Positions 45,375 to 57,925 of a stretch of 64,000 nt of DNA are shown here, one piece after another (the stretch's first letter is position 1; every line of letters begins with the position of its first letter). The notes beneath the pieces were generated by a model, which saw only the letters and a program-made list of their open reading frames with translations, was not told where the DNA came from and made no database searches. The stretch lies in the NCBI GenBank assembly GCA_905221615.1, contig CAJNDT010006155.1, positions 248,001-312,000 on the forward strand. Reading direction: 5' to 3'. This DNA comes from Symbiodinium sp. CCMP2592 (lineage: Eukaryota > Sar > Dinophyceae > Suessiales > Symbiodiniaceae). The translations under genes were made by a program, and so were the position numbers.

Positions 45375-46274
45375 GGCCTTCCCCCCCTGGTGCGACGCCG
45401 GTCGCTGAGTTCGTGGATGTACAACATGTTCCATCACAGCTGTCGCGGTCCAAGATGCGCTAGACCATGGACGTCATTAGGTTTTGGACATGGGTGCTCT
45501 CCAAACCAAAATGCGCTAGACCATGGACGTCATTAGGTTTTGGACATGGATGCTGTCCAAACCCAAATGCGCTATACCATGGACGTCATTAGGTTTTGGA
45601 CATGGATGCTCTCCTAACCAAAATGCGCTAGACCATGGACGTCATTAGGTTTTGGACATGGATGCTCTCCAAACCAAAATGCGCTAGACCATGGACGTCA
45701 TTAGGTTTTGGACATGGATGCTCTCCAAACCAAAATGCGCTAGACCATGGACGTCATTAGGTTTTGGACATGGATGTTCTCCAAACCGAAATGCGCTAGA
45801 CCATGGACGTCATTAGGTTTTGGACATGGATGCTCTCCAAACCAAAATGCGCTAGACCATGGACGTCATTAGGTTTTGGACATGGGTGCTCTCCAAACCG
45901 AAATGGCTAGACCATGGACGTCATTAGGTTTTGGACATGGATGCTCTCCAAACCAACGATTTGAATGAACATCATGATCAAAATGAGGCCCAAAAAACCT
46001 TGATTCTGATCGCTAGGTTTTGGGCACGAACATCGAGACACCCAAAAACAGTAAAAAATCATGAACTTCGCAAAGACAAGTGCTGTAAATACCAGCATTT
46101 TCGGGTGCGAGATTGATGAACAATGTTAGAATATATGATAAAAATACACACGAAACCAGGAACAGTTGCCACTTTCGATAACTGCGGAAAAAAGTGCTGT
46201 AAAACACAGCATTTCCGACCACAGCAAGTCACAAAAATAAGAGGTTTGGGCGTCGCACCGGGGGGGGGAAACCC
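45375..46274. mobile_element. Candidate 0.9 kb element with terminal inverted repeats, inserted in a TAC microsatellite
   Basis: The left end reads CCCCCCCTGGTGCGACGCC (45381-45399) and the right end (46249-46268), reverse complemented, reads CCCCCCCCGGTGCGACGCC. Both sides continue outward as TAC repeats, as expected if a block had inserted into one microsatellite. Inside are the 56-bp minisatellite and two short hairpins. No transposase is encoded, so it would be non-autonomous. The alternative is a complex satellite with coincidental ends. Confidence 0.5.
45452..45957 (+). repeat. 56-bp minisatellite, nine copies
   Basis: The GCGCTAGACC marker recurs at 45457, 45513, 45569, 45625, 45681, 45737, 45793 and 45849, then as GGCTAGACC at about 45905, giving a constant 56-bp step. 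Each unit includes CATGGACGTCATTAGG, TTTTGGACATGG and TGCTCTCCAAACC. Copies differ by single bases only; the last lost a base or two. 56 is not a multiple of three, so it is unlikely to be coding. Confidence 0.98.
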
Positions 46275-46279
46275 TACTG

Positions 46280-46325
<46 letters not shown>

Positions 46326-46328
46326 CTC

Positions 46329-46364
<36 letters not shown>

Positions 46365-46392
46365 CTACTACTACTACTACTACGACGACGAC
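46275..46392 (+). repeat. TAC trinucleotide microsatellite, right of the element
   Basis: CTACTGCTACTAC repeats continue for about 110 bp and end in GACGACGACGAC. Same unit and orientation as the left microsatellite. Confidence 0.95.
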
Positions 46393-46761
46393 GACACGAC
46401 GACGGCGTCGCCGCTGCTTGCCGAACTGCTTTCGCATTTGCTGCGACTGCTCTGACTCTAGCTTTCCACTTGCCTTGGCTGAGCTGCCAACCGGAACTCT
46501 TCGAACGGCCGCTCAGCTCTAAGCGTGCCTGGTGCATCTCCTGGTGCCACTTGAGGGCCCCACAGATGGTTGTAAGTACAAGTGCTATGCTGGGATTTGA
46601 TGTTCGCGTTGTAGCAGCGGCGACAGTACACAATCATGGAATTCGACGATGGTTATTGAGGCGGTGGCGGTGTCCGTGTGATGATGCCGGTGCCGAGGGT
46701 GGTGTTGCTACTTCTGCTTTTGCAGATGGTGGTTCTGTTGAACTTGCCGGCTCTCTGAAGC

Positions 46762-46821
46762 CTGCACACCGAGATCGTCCTCCAGCAGCCAGTTGAGCCT
46801 CTGCTTGATGTTGGTGGACTC
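46762..46821 (-). CDS. Possible isolated exon of a helical protein
   Basis: A 20-codon segment encodes ESTNIKQRLNWLLEDDLGVQ between an AG-G acceptor and a GC donor, both of the type used by the PPDK introns. About 200 bp further along the minus strand another helical segment (ALKWHQEMHQARLELSG) is open. These could be exons of one coiled-coil protein, but no family was recognised and the link is unproven. Confidence 0.25.
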
Positions 46822-49800
46822 CTGCAGAATGTCTTGGGCTGGGGAGTCTTTGTGTACTCCTTGTGTGGCGTGCCTTGGGACTGCACAACCAGATTTGATC
46901 TCATTCCTGGGGTTGGACCTAGAGCAAGCCTTGACCCCAACTCTACACATGATATCTATATATATATATATGTTAGATGCACGACATGGTCGACATGATT
47001 TCGCGAAATCCTTCCCGATGCCTACTCGGTGTGGTCCTTGGCCCGGACGTGCTCTTGCATCGCAAAGGGGAAGGCTTGGATCTGCGCATTGGGGCGACTC
47101 GAGTGCGGCTGCGACCGACCCCTACAACTCCGAACCCGGAAGTGTCGAAGCTCAAGAGAGTCTGAGATCTCGGCAGAGGTGCGAATAATCCGAATGCGCT
47201 TCGGTCCTGCCTGCAGAAGGTGGTTGGGGGCTGGGTTTATGAGTCGAGGGCTTGCTGTCGAGGGCCATAGGCACAGACAGACCTTAATGTGGCCTTCCAA
47301 GGTTCCGGCAATTGAACTGGCAATAGGCTAAATGCCGCAGTTTCGGACGCAACCAGAAGCAAACATGCACTCCGTATCCACTTCATGGCCCGACGACTTC
47401 ATGTGGGTAAGCAGTCGGCGTGCCGGGTCCTGTGATTCTGACGGACGCCCCACACTGTACAGCAGTCTTAGGCCCTCGTCACTGAAATCTAGAAGCCTCT
47501 TAAGGCCTACAGGCCCTCGCCCTCGTCAGCACCAAACCGTCTCATCCCAACCCGCCCGCCTCCTTTCGGAAGAGGCCCACGCTCAAAGCCAAGTCCCGGG
47601 CTGGCAGACAAGGCTTCGATTCCGCGGCTTTGGGTTTGAAGTTCTTTGGGGATTCGAGGCTTAGCCCAGGTAGCCTGAAAGAGTTCGACTTCGACTGATG
47701 CTACAGCACTCGATGCCAATTTGGATAGATGCAGCGGCTACACCGAAGTAACCTTAGCCAAGTACATGGAAGCATTTCTGAGCCAAGCTGAACAAACGAG
47801 ACCATGAAACCGCAGCAACCCCTCCTCATGTCACTTCTGTGTGTTCTGGGTTCAAGGAGTCCTGCCCAAATCTCGAGCTCACTCGGTTTGGCTTGTAAAA
47901 TCTCATATGGTGTTTTGGCCCGCGTGTTTCTGGTGATGCTTTGTTTGCTGCCTTCTTCTCGACTCTCTAACAACAGAATCCGTCTTCTCGAAGGTGTTTT
48001 GATTTCGCAGATCCCGGCATGGCACCACACTTCCTTGGAACAAAGACTTACCAGCATAGTCATGCTTAGTCCACAGGGTCAAAAGGTGCCAATCAAAAAC
48101 TCGACGGAAGTGCAAGGCCATCCGGCGATGGAAATACGGCAATTAATTAATGCAGCTGAACATGCCGTGCAGGCAAAAGTCCATGCGATGCCAAGGGACT
48201 GAGATCCAGTATATCATTCCAGATCTTGCGGCCTTCCTTCAGCAGCGACATGATCAAAACAGGACGTCTGATGCCACTTGAACAATCAGTTGCGCCAATA
48301 CAGGCTTGCCTGGAAACGCTGGTAGGCAGAATTCGTTCTGAAGACCAAGAGGAGGCTCAGACCTGCTACAACCCGTGGGGAGGCTTCAAAGTGAGAGTGA
48401 TTCGTCTCCAGATCCGGGGCGGCCCTGAACCTCCTGAGGAGCATGCCGGAACCAAGGAGAGTGTGCACCTGCAGAGTTTACTTACAGCTGCCGCTTAGGG
48501 AAGCTCAAACAAAGAACAATGTCTTTTCATCTACATTGAACGCGCAGGGCCTCAAAGTTGACAACTTTACGGTCGGGGGCCCTTACACAGTTAAAACTAA
48601 ACCAACCACTGACTTTCATACCTTACTGTGTGAAACTTTATGCAACAGTGACTCAAGAGTTAAAGCCGAAAACCAAGTCGTCAAAGGCTTGCCGGCACGT
48701 AAAGTCGGACGTGGCTGTTTCTTCTCGATCAAGGATCTCGCCAAACCTTTGTCGTGAGATCTAGTCTTTCATGCTCGCAGCACGTGCTACTTGAGATCTC
48801 CGCACATGCTCCAACCGTATGACAATGGACGCTGAACATGCTGATGTATGAACTGCAACTGCCAGTTCATGTGGATGCCAACTCGAAGCTCGCCTGCATC
48901 GTGGGGAGTCCCGGCATGCCGCAACAGCAATGCAATGTACTGATGACCGTGGCGACGACCTCAGCAACCATGGTCAACAAAACAAAATCAAGCCACCAAT
49001 TGTGCATAAGGTTGGTCAGGCATGTCCGTATATGCACTTCTACTTGTTCAATGCAAAACCGGGATGGATCCTCAAACGTCTTCGCGCACTATGCGAAAAC
49101 CCAACTTCTGATGCACTTCGAGGATTACATCAAGCCAACTTTGACGTACTTGTAAGTGCTGATGGTTTTGATATGTTATGATGGCTTTGTCATTATATCG
49201 AAGCTTCGCCTAAGCTCGAACCACGTTCGGTTGGTTTAACTGCAGATGTCACAGTGGGGACATGTGGGTCTGAGGTCCTGACCGTCATCCACAAAAGGGG
49301 CCCGGAAATGCGGTCCAACACCCGAGATTTCGGGATGAGCAGGAGGGTCCCGAACCTAGGTCGTCTGGATTGTGGCATTTGCAACACAAGTAGAAAACCC
49401 CTTCTGTTAAGTAAAACGTACGGCATACAGAATGTCATGCAAGTGTCTAGCATGTTCCATGCAGCATACAGGTTTTCTGTCACGACGAATGCACAATGAT
49501 TGAAGGATGTCGCTCCTGAGCATTGCTTGCGCCAGAATACAGCTTCCGCAAGGTTTCGGGCGGAGTGCAGGCTGTCTTTGCGATTTCGTCACCGAGGCGC
49601 GGGCCAGTCTGCAGACGTGACACGTTCAGGTGAACGCAAATACCTCAAAACAAGCCGCATATGCCATCACCGCAAGCGCGCCATGCTGCAACAACACAGG
49701 CTGCGTCATTCCCTTGTCGTGAATACTACTTCACACTCGGAGCTGTGAACTCCATTATGAGTTTCCGTCGTACTTGTAGCATGGCCCGCTCGGAAAGCCA

Positions 49801-52137
49801 ACCTCAACCATGCGGCGGGTTCTAAAAGCGCGACTGAGGTGGCCACTGCAGATACTCGATTGGAAGTGTTTGCAGCTTTGCAGACTCCGTAGAATCTTCC
49901 ACCGTCTGTCTGGTTGACCTGAAAAGCATGGCAGCACGCGACCCCATGCGACCGTGGTCTACGCTGTGTAACGGCTTACAAACAGTTCAACTCATGCTTG
50001 TTCACGTAGCCGTGCTTTTCTGCCATGCTGAGTTAAGAGCTTTTCGCGAGCGCACGACTGCACGCCAGCGGGACAAGGTGGAGACTCGGCCTCGAGCTAA
50101 GGTTTTGCACAAGCACACCTGGTATCCACGCGTCCCCAACAACATCACATGTCACGGCTTAAGATGCAGACTCCAGACGCCGCAGACAGCACGGCCTGCA
50201 GGGGTGCTCTCGACCTGAACTGGCTACCTGGTAACTTGGCTCGGCTTCTGCCCGAGCTGAGGCAGGCGAGGCTTGGCATGCGTGAAGATGTATAGCATGT
50301 GCACGCGTAAGAGCATGCACGTGAGTGAAACCGTTCGATATGAAAACTAGCATAACTAGAAAGCAACCAGGCTTAAGAAAACCACTTGAGGCCACCGAAG
50401 CACCGATTACAGCCCACACGGTCTGGTACTACCATCGAACAAACGCAAGGCCCGCAGCGCAGCAGCAAGCGCACAACGCAAAAACGCAGAAACAAAACCC
50501 CTTCCATCCTTGTGACTTTGCATCTTCGCGATGCTCTGTGCTATGTGTGACGGCCGCAATCCCGCGATCAGTAGGATCAAACCTCCGGGTCACCCCAGCG
50601 GGCGCGGCCATTAGGGCATCGCCCCGCTGTCATACGGCCCAGCCCGGCCGCGTTGGCCCCAAGGTGACCTCGCAGGCGACTATCAGCCACAAAACTCAGC
50701 CCCAGCACCCGGCCAACGACGCTGACAGGCTCTGTTTGGTAAGGCAACCAAGCCGAGCACAATCAATTTCAACATGCAATGCCAAGCTTGCAAAGCGCCT
50801 GCGTAACTTTGACGGCATGCACGGCAAGCGAACAAGTACTGGGGAATTTCCACTCATGGCCAAGCAAGCATGCCGCAAGCACAGTTCTGACAGCATGCAG
50901 AGCAAGCAGCATTGAATCGCATGATTGGATGGAACTCCTCATCCGAACATCTCCGCCGAGATCCACTGGACTTGTACAGGCAAGACGGCTCTCCAGATGT
51001 TCGCAAATTGATAGCGCAAGCTTCTGTGGAAACGGTGCATGCCTTTCCCGCCGAGGCATGCAGCCAGCGGGAATCGGAAACTTGTTTATGCGGAGGGGCA
51101 TGCTCAGCTCGACGGTCGGCTGGCAGTTCTTCCACAAGGGTGGTCCCTGACATGTTTGTCTATGCTCTCTGATATCAGCACCTTCTCTGTCACAAGCAGA
51201 ACTTGCTAGACTGACTTCCAACCTGGCGATGCGAACGTGTCCGCTTTGCAACTCGCCAAGCAGTCTTTCCAACATGCCACTGATCCGGCCAATGTCCGCA
51301 AGAATTCGGGCTGTAAGTTGCGGGAATGTCGTCAACATGTATGAGCACTTGATTACCCAAGATATAACAGCTGCCATGCAGAAAGCGCAGACTCGGGACA
51401 GCAACGACCGCAGGATGCCACGAATACGCATTGATGTCTGGAGACAGAACTCTCCGGTGGTGGCTGCGCCGTGAAACGTCAAAGGGCTTGTCCGGACACA
51501 GCCGCTCGCATTCACAATGCAACTCGAACACCTGAACACCCGGTGCAATGGGTACTGCGTAAGTCAGGCCACGGTACATGCTCGGTGTCGAAGCAGTCGA
51601 TGCAAACAGCTAGTACGGGGCAGTCTACCAAAAGACAGAGTACAGCACAGGACAGGTCTTCACCCTCTACTGCATTCTTCCGTCCTGCCGTTCTATTCCC
51701 CGTGCCTCTGCATCTTCCTTCGAGATTCTCTTCCGCTTGTCTGTGCCACCTCTATCCGATGCCGCTGGACAACTTCTCAGCAGGCTTGGTGTGCAAGTCA
51801 AGCGCTTCTTGTTAACAGTTTTCCACACTGCACCCCTCTTCAGCTGGCTGCTCACGATAGTATCTCTCTGTAAGGCGGTGAAACGAAGCTAGCTCTGAGC
51901 AAACCTGGTTACAGCTTGGAAGCGTGGGCATTTGGGTCCAAATTATGCTAGCCCGGCCACCGGCGGCATCTTTGGCAGGACCTGCCAGGCTAGCAGGACA
52001 GCTTCTGCTGATGGAACAACCGCAACAACGATGCCCCTGCGACTGCTGCTATGACGAAAGCTAAAATATGAAAACGAGACGACGACAACAACAACAAATA
52101 ATAATCCCGTTCTGCGCCTACAACCCTTTCGTCGGTC

Positions 52138-52265
52138 ATGGCGGTGGTGGCGGCGGCGGTGGTGGTAGTGGGTAGTGGTAGTGGGTAGCGGTAGTGGTAT
52201 TCGTGGTCATCACTATGATTAGTGGTTGTTGTCGTCGTAGCAGCAGCAGCGGCAGCGGCAGCGCA
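52138..52265 (+). repeat. GGT/GGC/GTA and AGC trinucleotide-rich tract
   Basis: GGCGGTGGTGGCGGC passes into GTAGTGGGTAGTGG and then GTCGTCGTAGCAGCAGCAGC. Imperfect and mixed. Confidence 0.8.
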
Positions 52266-55200
52266 ACGGCCGTGTGATATGTGCTGCTGCCACCTCCCAC
52301 CGTCTGAGTTCAGACGTTAAAGCAAGGGCTGCAAGCCCATGCTGCAAATCACGAAAGAAACGCCGAAACCTGCAAGGAACCCACGAAACTCCAAAGCCTG
52401 AAGCCTGGGATTTTCGATTCGGCCTTGCCATCGTGCGCAACGCCGCTGCAACGGCGGCCCCTTCAGGCTGAACAATTGAACAAAGGCAAAAGGTTGAGGT
52501 TTCTGGGGCTCAGGATATGGTTCAGCTGCTGTGGGGTGGGGACGTTTCCAGTAAGCAGTAAGCGAGCTGGATAAAGACGGTCGCAGTAGTAGCTGTGTTG
52601 CAGTGTGCGGGTCCTCAAGCAAACCCTGACCACGCTAAACCCTGAAAACTGCGCCATATTAACCGGATCCATAGCTCAGGTCAGGGCCGCTGCGGCCGCT
52701 GCACATAGGCCGTCTGCCAGCCCTTCAGGTGTGTTTAGCTAATGGGTCTAAAGTCACAGGAACAAGCCTTGCGGATTCACGGGGTGAGCAGTAGCAGCAG
52801 CAACCATACCGGCAATGAACGTCACGACTCAGAATATGAACACGGCTCCTAGGTGGACAGAACTTCGAATGGATTAACCTTGGTGCACAAGCCGGGGAGT
52901 GCGATATCGGGTGCAAGATGTGCCTTGAATCTACGCTGAGGGCGGATGGATGCCAAACCGTCAACCGTGAGACGAACGGTCAACCCTAGGCTCCAGCACC
53001 TCTGAATGTACGACTGCAAGACATGCATCAGCTGCCAATTTGGGCCCCAGAAACATTGAGTCTGTGGCAAGACATGCCGTTAAGACCAAACATGAGAAGC
53101 CTCTCGTCCGGCGAACTGGCGGCGAGCGAGAAGGTTGCCTGCAGGGCAGTAGCATCTTGAACCCTGGCAAGCCGGCAAGCCTAGATTCCGACAAACGCAA
53201 AGTCCAGGCGGCAAACGCTGGCGCTGCGTTTCCGATCAGTTGGAAGTTTCCTGACGGACCTGCGTCCGGTGCTTCACTGCTTTACCGAGCTGGCGATTCA
53301 CGGATTCACGTGCCGAGCCCACGCTCTCCCAGGACCTGCCCTTATGCCTTGCATGCAGAGGCGACCCTTCATGTACCGAACCGACGAGTCGAAACTGAAC
53401 AAACCCGTTCTCCTGCAGTGGTGCAGTGATGCTCACCATTGAGCTTGCGGATCAGATTCCTTTCGTTCTTGTTGTCGTTGTTGTTGCTCTTCTTCTTCGG
53501 TGTTGTAGCTTGTGTGCTGCCAGCAGGAGGACGCACGCCTTAACCGTTGAGGACTCCACAAGAAAGGGAGAGGGACTGAGAACTCGGGACAGGATTGCTG
53601 AGCCGGGGCCCGAACGACACCAGAGGGACCCGGAGGCAGAAGCCACCACTGAGACACCGAAGGATGCTCGTCCTTTCCAGTGCCTTCCTCGACATGACAC
53701 TGTGCAGTTCTGTTCGTACCACCACTTCGGTGCACACGTGCAGGCTCGAAGAGCGCACGAGTGGAAGGCTACTGGAGCTCTTGGTGAAGATAGATTTGCT
53801 GTGAGATGAACGCCAAGCGGTGCTTGCTACTCTCGGCATAGAACAAGCATGTCAAGCAAGTGTGGTGCCTACGACAGAGCTCATTTCAAGGTTCAGGTCG
53901 TGCCTCCTCTCTTGCTGCTGCGGCTCGAAGCGCCAGACCTCAAAAAGACTCGGTGCTCGTTGGATCGATCAACTGCTCGGAAATGCTTGCAAGTATCTGG
54001 CCAGAAAGGCCTTGGCTCTGCCGTGCAAAAGCATTGCTAATGACTCGATGAGGTAGAACTTCGGTTCAAGCTACCTTGCTCCGTCTCTCTCTGCACTTCA
54101 AAGGCATGAAGAGCATGCGGCCGGGCCCAAGGCAGGCTGCAACTTTCTCGGTAGGGCGGCCGGGAAGCCATCCGGTGTTGCGAGCATGAGTCTCTGCGAT
54201 GTGTTTTGGTCAAGGCTTGCTACATACTGCCGGGTTTCTGCAGCCTTCTTTTCAAGCAATTTTCCGTCGGCCTTTTGGCAGTTGGTGCAAAGTCTCAGCA
54301 CCGGCAACATGGACTTGCTCACTTCTAGTATTTGTCGTCCCTTGTGAACACATAAGCAGCATCAGCACGAGCTTAACTTGCGAAACCGTGATATCAGTGG
54401 TACGACTCCTGTAGCTGTGGCTACCATTGCATCGTTGCAGCTGCTACTGCTCTGCAGCTGAGGGCTCCTGCTCCTACTGAGGTCCTGCTGTTGATGCCCG
54501 CAGTCGTTGGTGTAGCCCTTGTTGAAGGAACTGCTTTTAGATAGCACCGGTACCTCTCATCGGTGGCAGCGCTCTTCCTCGAACCTCAATTCCGTATAAC
54601 TGCGGATTTGCCTTGCTAGGCCACTCTGTTGCTTGCTGCCACCCGATTGCGAGTGGCTAGCACCTTTTGTGTGCCGGACATAACCGTTCTCGAAGCTGAG
54701 TTCCTCGCTTGCTTCTTTCCGAGAGGGGCGCTTGCTTGAAGTCAGACCAGTCGCCGAAAACAACAGCGATATTCAGGATGTGCATTGGTTTAAGGATCGC
54801 TACAGACTTGAAGATGTATTCAACAGCTGTCAAATACGCCGTGCCGAGTGAGGGTGATGTGACGATGTTGAAGATGGAGCGCGGTGGTGAATGCAGATGA
54901 TGGTCATAGTGTATGGTCTTGGTCATGGTGACAGATGACGAGCATGGCTCATTTGCATTCGTTTCATGCTTTCCTGGGTGCTGGGCACAGGGTCGCAGGG
55001 TGTGTGTGTGTGTGTGTTCCACCCATGATTGTGCACTTCTGACTGCTCGCGGTCGTTCGAGAACTTCATTGCTTTGCTTCGTTCCTGGGGCATGCCTTCC
55101 GCTCCGATGGTTCGAAACCCTCAGCTTCCCGCAATCTGATATCTGAAAGCGAATAGCTTCATAAAGCTGCAAATCAATGCCGAAACACCTACTCAGTTTG

Positions 55201-55609
55201 AACATCTTGCGCAAGAAGCTCTGAACACGACTGATTTTAGCCGAAAGTTTGCCAACCTGCCTCGAACCGGAAAGTCGCGTGTGCAAAACAAGCAAAGTCA
55301 GGTTCACACTTCCGGCCAAGCTGCTGGCTTGGAACTCTGGACTCCATTTTGCTTCGGCCATGAAATTGTCTGCCGCCGAGAGCGCCGCAGAGATGTGATT
55401 TCACAGTCTTCACTGCGCTCTTCAAACATGGTACAGACTCTTCGGTCTCGCAGGTGTGTGGCTCTCAGCGGCAAAATACAACACCATAAACCTTCCAGGA
55501 GATTGCACCGGCTATCCACACACCGTGCGTGTAGTTTCTGATGGTATGTGGGGTGTTCTGCCCAGCAAAATGCAACGATTCTTCAAGATTATAAACGATA
55601 ATACGCAGC

Positions 55610-55862
55610 AGTCGTGGTCCTGGTAGTAGTGGTAGTGTTGGTAGTGGTAGGGGCAGGAGGAGGAGGAACAGTTGGAGTTGGAGCAGGACTTGTAGTCGTG
55701 GTGGTGGCGGCGGTTGGGATGGTAGTGGTAGTGGTAGTAGTCGTCGTCGTCCTACATGTCGAGATGGTCATGGTTCTCCTAGTGGTGGTGGTATTAGTCG
55801 TGATAGTAGTCGTAGAGGTAGTAGTAGCAGTCGTCGTCGTGGTGGTAGTAGTGGTGGAGATA
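55610..55862 (+). repeat. Imperfect GTA/GTG/GTC trinucleotide tract, about 250 bp
   Basis: Continuous GTN-type units in which the third base varies. Every frame is open, giving polyvaline or polythreonine artefacts. Confidence 0.9.
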
Positions 55863-56912
55863 AAGGCGCCCGCTCGTGGTCTCACAGTTTACGTTAGGCT
55901 GTTGTCGTCTCCATTTGCATCCTCACGTGAGATCGTCATCATAAACCTTCCTCATCTGTGGCGGCATCATCATCACCATCGCGATCGCGTAGCAGGAATG
56001 TTGAGACGGACGAGCACCATCGCTCTTCCCTCCTATGGCGGAACACCTCCTCCCACTGGCAAGGGAAGTCTGAGCAAAATCCGGGGTGTGCGAGTCTGGC
56101 TGTTCGGGCTTAGTATTGATCTGCTGCTACCATCGTACGGTGCTGGCTATCCAGATCCTGCTGCTTCCCTTCTTGTGCAACTGGACATTGCCGACCGTCT
56201 TGGCCCTGTGGCAACACTTTCGAATTCAGGCAGATGATTGGCACTCTATGGCTCGGATTCACCTATGTAGTTGGAGTCCTGTTGCTTTGATGCATGATCC
56301 GCGGAAACCCTATCAATCCTCGCAAACACAGGGAAAAAATAATCTTGATGGCGGCAAGCTTTCATCCGCAACCACAACACTAAACGGGTGCCGTCTCCCC
56401 AGCACCTGCTTAACTGTCTGACAGCGTCTGTGTAGAGCAAGGGAACACAGCAGAGTCTAAGCTTGCGTTCATGGTACCACTACCCACGGAACAGCACAGA
56501 ACTGCTTGTTCTCAGTAAAGGAAGACCTTGATGCTCCAGACCCAGCAGCCGAACCAGCCCAATGTGCCAAACAGCGGCCCAAATGCCGGGAAGGGGCTCG
56601 ACGGAAATGAACTTCAAGCCTCCGATGTTAGTGGCATGCCGGTCTTTTTGAGGGGTCCGTTCGAGGGTCTCCGAAACACATCATGTTAGTGACTCTTTGG
56701 TCTTTTGCTGGCTGTGAGACTTGACATCATGCCATATCACACGGAAGGACTGCATCGGCTCCTCAAGCAATCAGTGGAAACTGATACTAAAAGTGGCAGT
56801 GGCAACAGCAGCTAGCGGGGTAAACAACATTTTCCAGGATTCGAGATCAATAAAAGGCGCAACAACAAAATGTTACATAACCCTTCGTCGCTGTGGCCGA
56901 CGTCGTTCTCTT

Positions 56913-56955
56913 CCTCCTCCTCCTCCTCCTCCTCCTCCTCGTCGTCGTCGCCATC
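56913..56955 (+). repeat. CTC/GTC trinucleotide run
   Basis: CTCCTCCTC passing into GTCGTCGTCG. Confidence 0.85.
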
Positions 56956-57142
56956 GTCACCATAGTCGCGGAATTAGTGCTGGTGTTACTGCTCTCGTTC
57001 TTGTTCTTGAGTTTGCTCTTGTTCTTGCCATTGCTAGTGTTCTGGCCGTGCTTCCTCTTGACATTTTCCCGTTGGTTGTGCCATTGTTTCTGTTTTTGTT
57101 GGTGCTATTCTTCTTACTGATGCTGCTTTCGCTGATGGTGTT

Positions 57143-57147
<5 letters not shown>

Positions 57148-57208
<61 letters not shown>

Positions 57209-57211
57209 CAC
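57148..57211 (+). repeat. Pure AGC (CAG) trinucleotide microsatellite, about 21 units
   Basis: An uninterrupted CAG/AGC run, the purest microsatellite of the window. Confidence 0.97.
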
Positions 57212-57659
57212 AAGTGCTATCGTCATCACCAGCATCATAGAGCTGTCACAGTGTGATGATTTGGGCCGCCCTGTTTGTGATAAACCAAGCGCTCGCAGGC
57301 AGTTGAAAAAAGCCATAGCGGTACCCGTGTGGGTTGGGCATCTTGCCTGAGACAATGTTGACGGCCGCATGATAACCACGCGTCCGTACCAGCCTCGATT
57401 GAGAGAAAGCGCAGCGCACACTCTCCACGGAACAGCCAGGCCGGTCAAGTTCTGATCTTCGTCTGAGTTTGCAGCAAGTTGCTATGCTCGCAGCACTTTG
57501 ATGGTCAACACCTTGCAAACGTGAGCATGTGGCTTTTGGAGAAGGTAGTGCTGCAGCTTGCGAATCTGGCTGGGATCTTGGAATTGACAGCTCTAGGGTG
57601 ATCTATGTCTGTAACTGAGGTTTAGGATGGCTTCAGACTCGCAGCCTGCAAGGGCTCAC

Positions 57660-57925
57660 GCACTGACTGCCGCCCGGAAGAGATGCTGCCACGACCGCAG
57701 CTGCACTCCGACAGGTGCGGCTGCTGCGGATGTCGCTGCATGTGTAAGTGTAGCAGGTGCGCATCAATGTCACCAACTGCAATTGAAGAAACTGCTGCGC
57801 AGTCCCTTGCCTGGTCTCTCTGGCACTGGTCCACAAGCTGGGCAACTTCCTCGCGGACACCATTCACCTGTTCAGGCGAGCGAGCTTCTTTTGTGGCTTT
57901 GCCGGCATTGCTGACTAAAGTGGAT
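57660..57925 (-). CDS. Possible exon, unknown product
   Basis: An open minus-strand segment with protein-like composition: NAGKATKEARSPEQVNGVRE, then EVAQLVDQCQRDQARDC and HLLHLHMQRHPQQPH. It may be an amphipathic helical region. Exon borders could not be fixed and no family was recognised. It is co-directional with the exons at 59.1-59.3 kb. Confidence 0.3.

Larger units (their letters stand above)
46940..57655. other. Long gene-poor stretch with microsatellites
   Basis: No gene could be supported over about 10.7 kb. A minus-strand frame at 51170-51470 with a hydrophobic segment (RVCAFCMAAVISWVIKC) and a plus-strand frame at 53429-53809 starting with a hydrophobic run are the most protein-like, but neither has recognised motifs. 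Confidence 0.35.

Noticed and set aside
45452-45957. CRISPR array
   Set aside because: Units are directly adjacent and nearly identical over all 56 bp, with no variable spacers; the setting is eukaryotic.
55610-57210. Polyvaline, polythreonine, polyserine and leucine-rich frames
   Set aside because: Products of trinucleotide microsatellites; no flanking conserved coding sequence.
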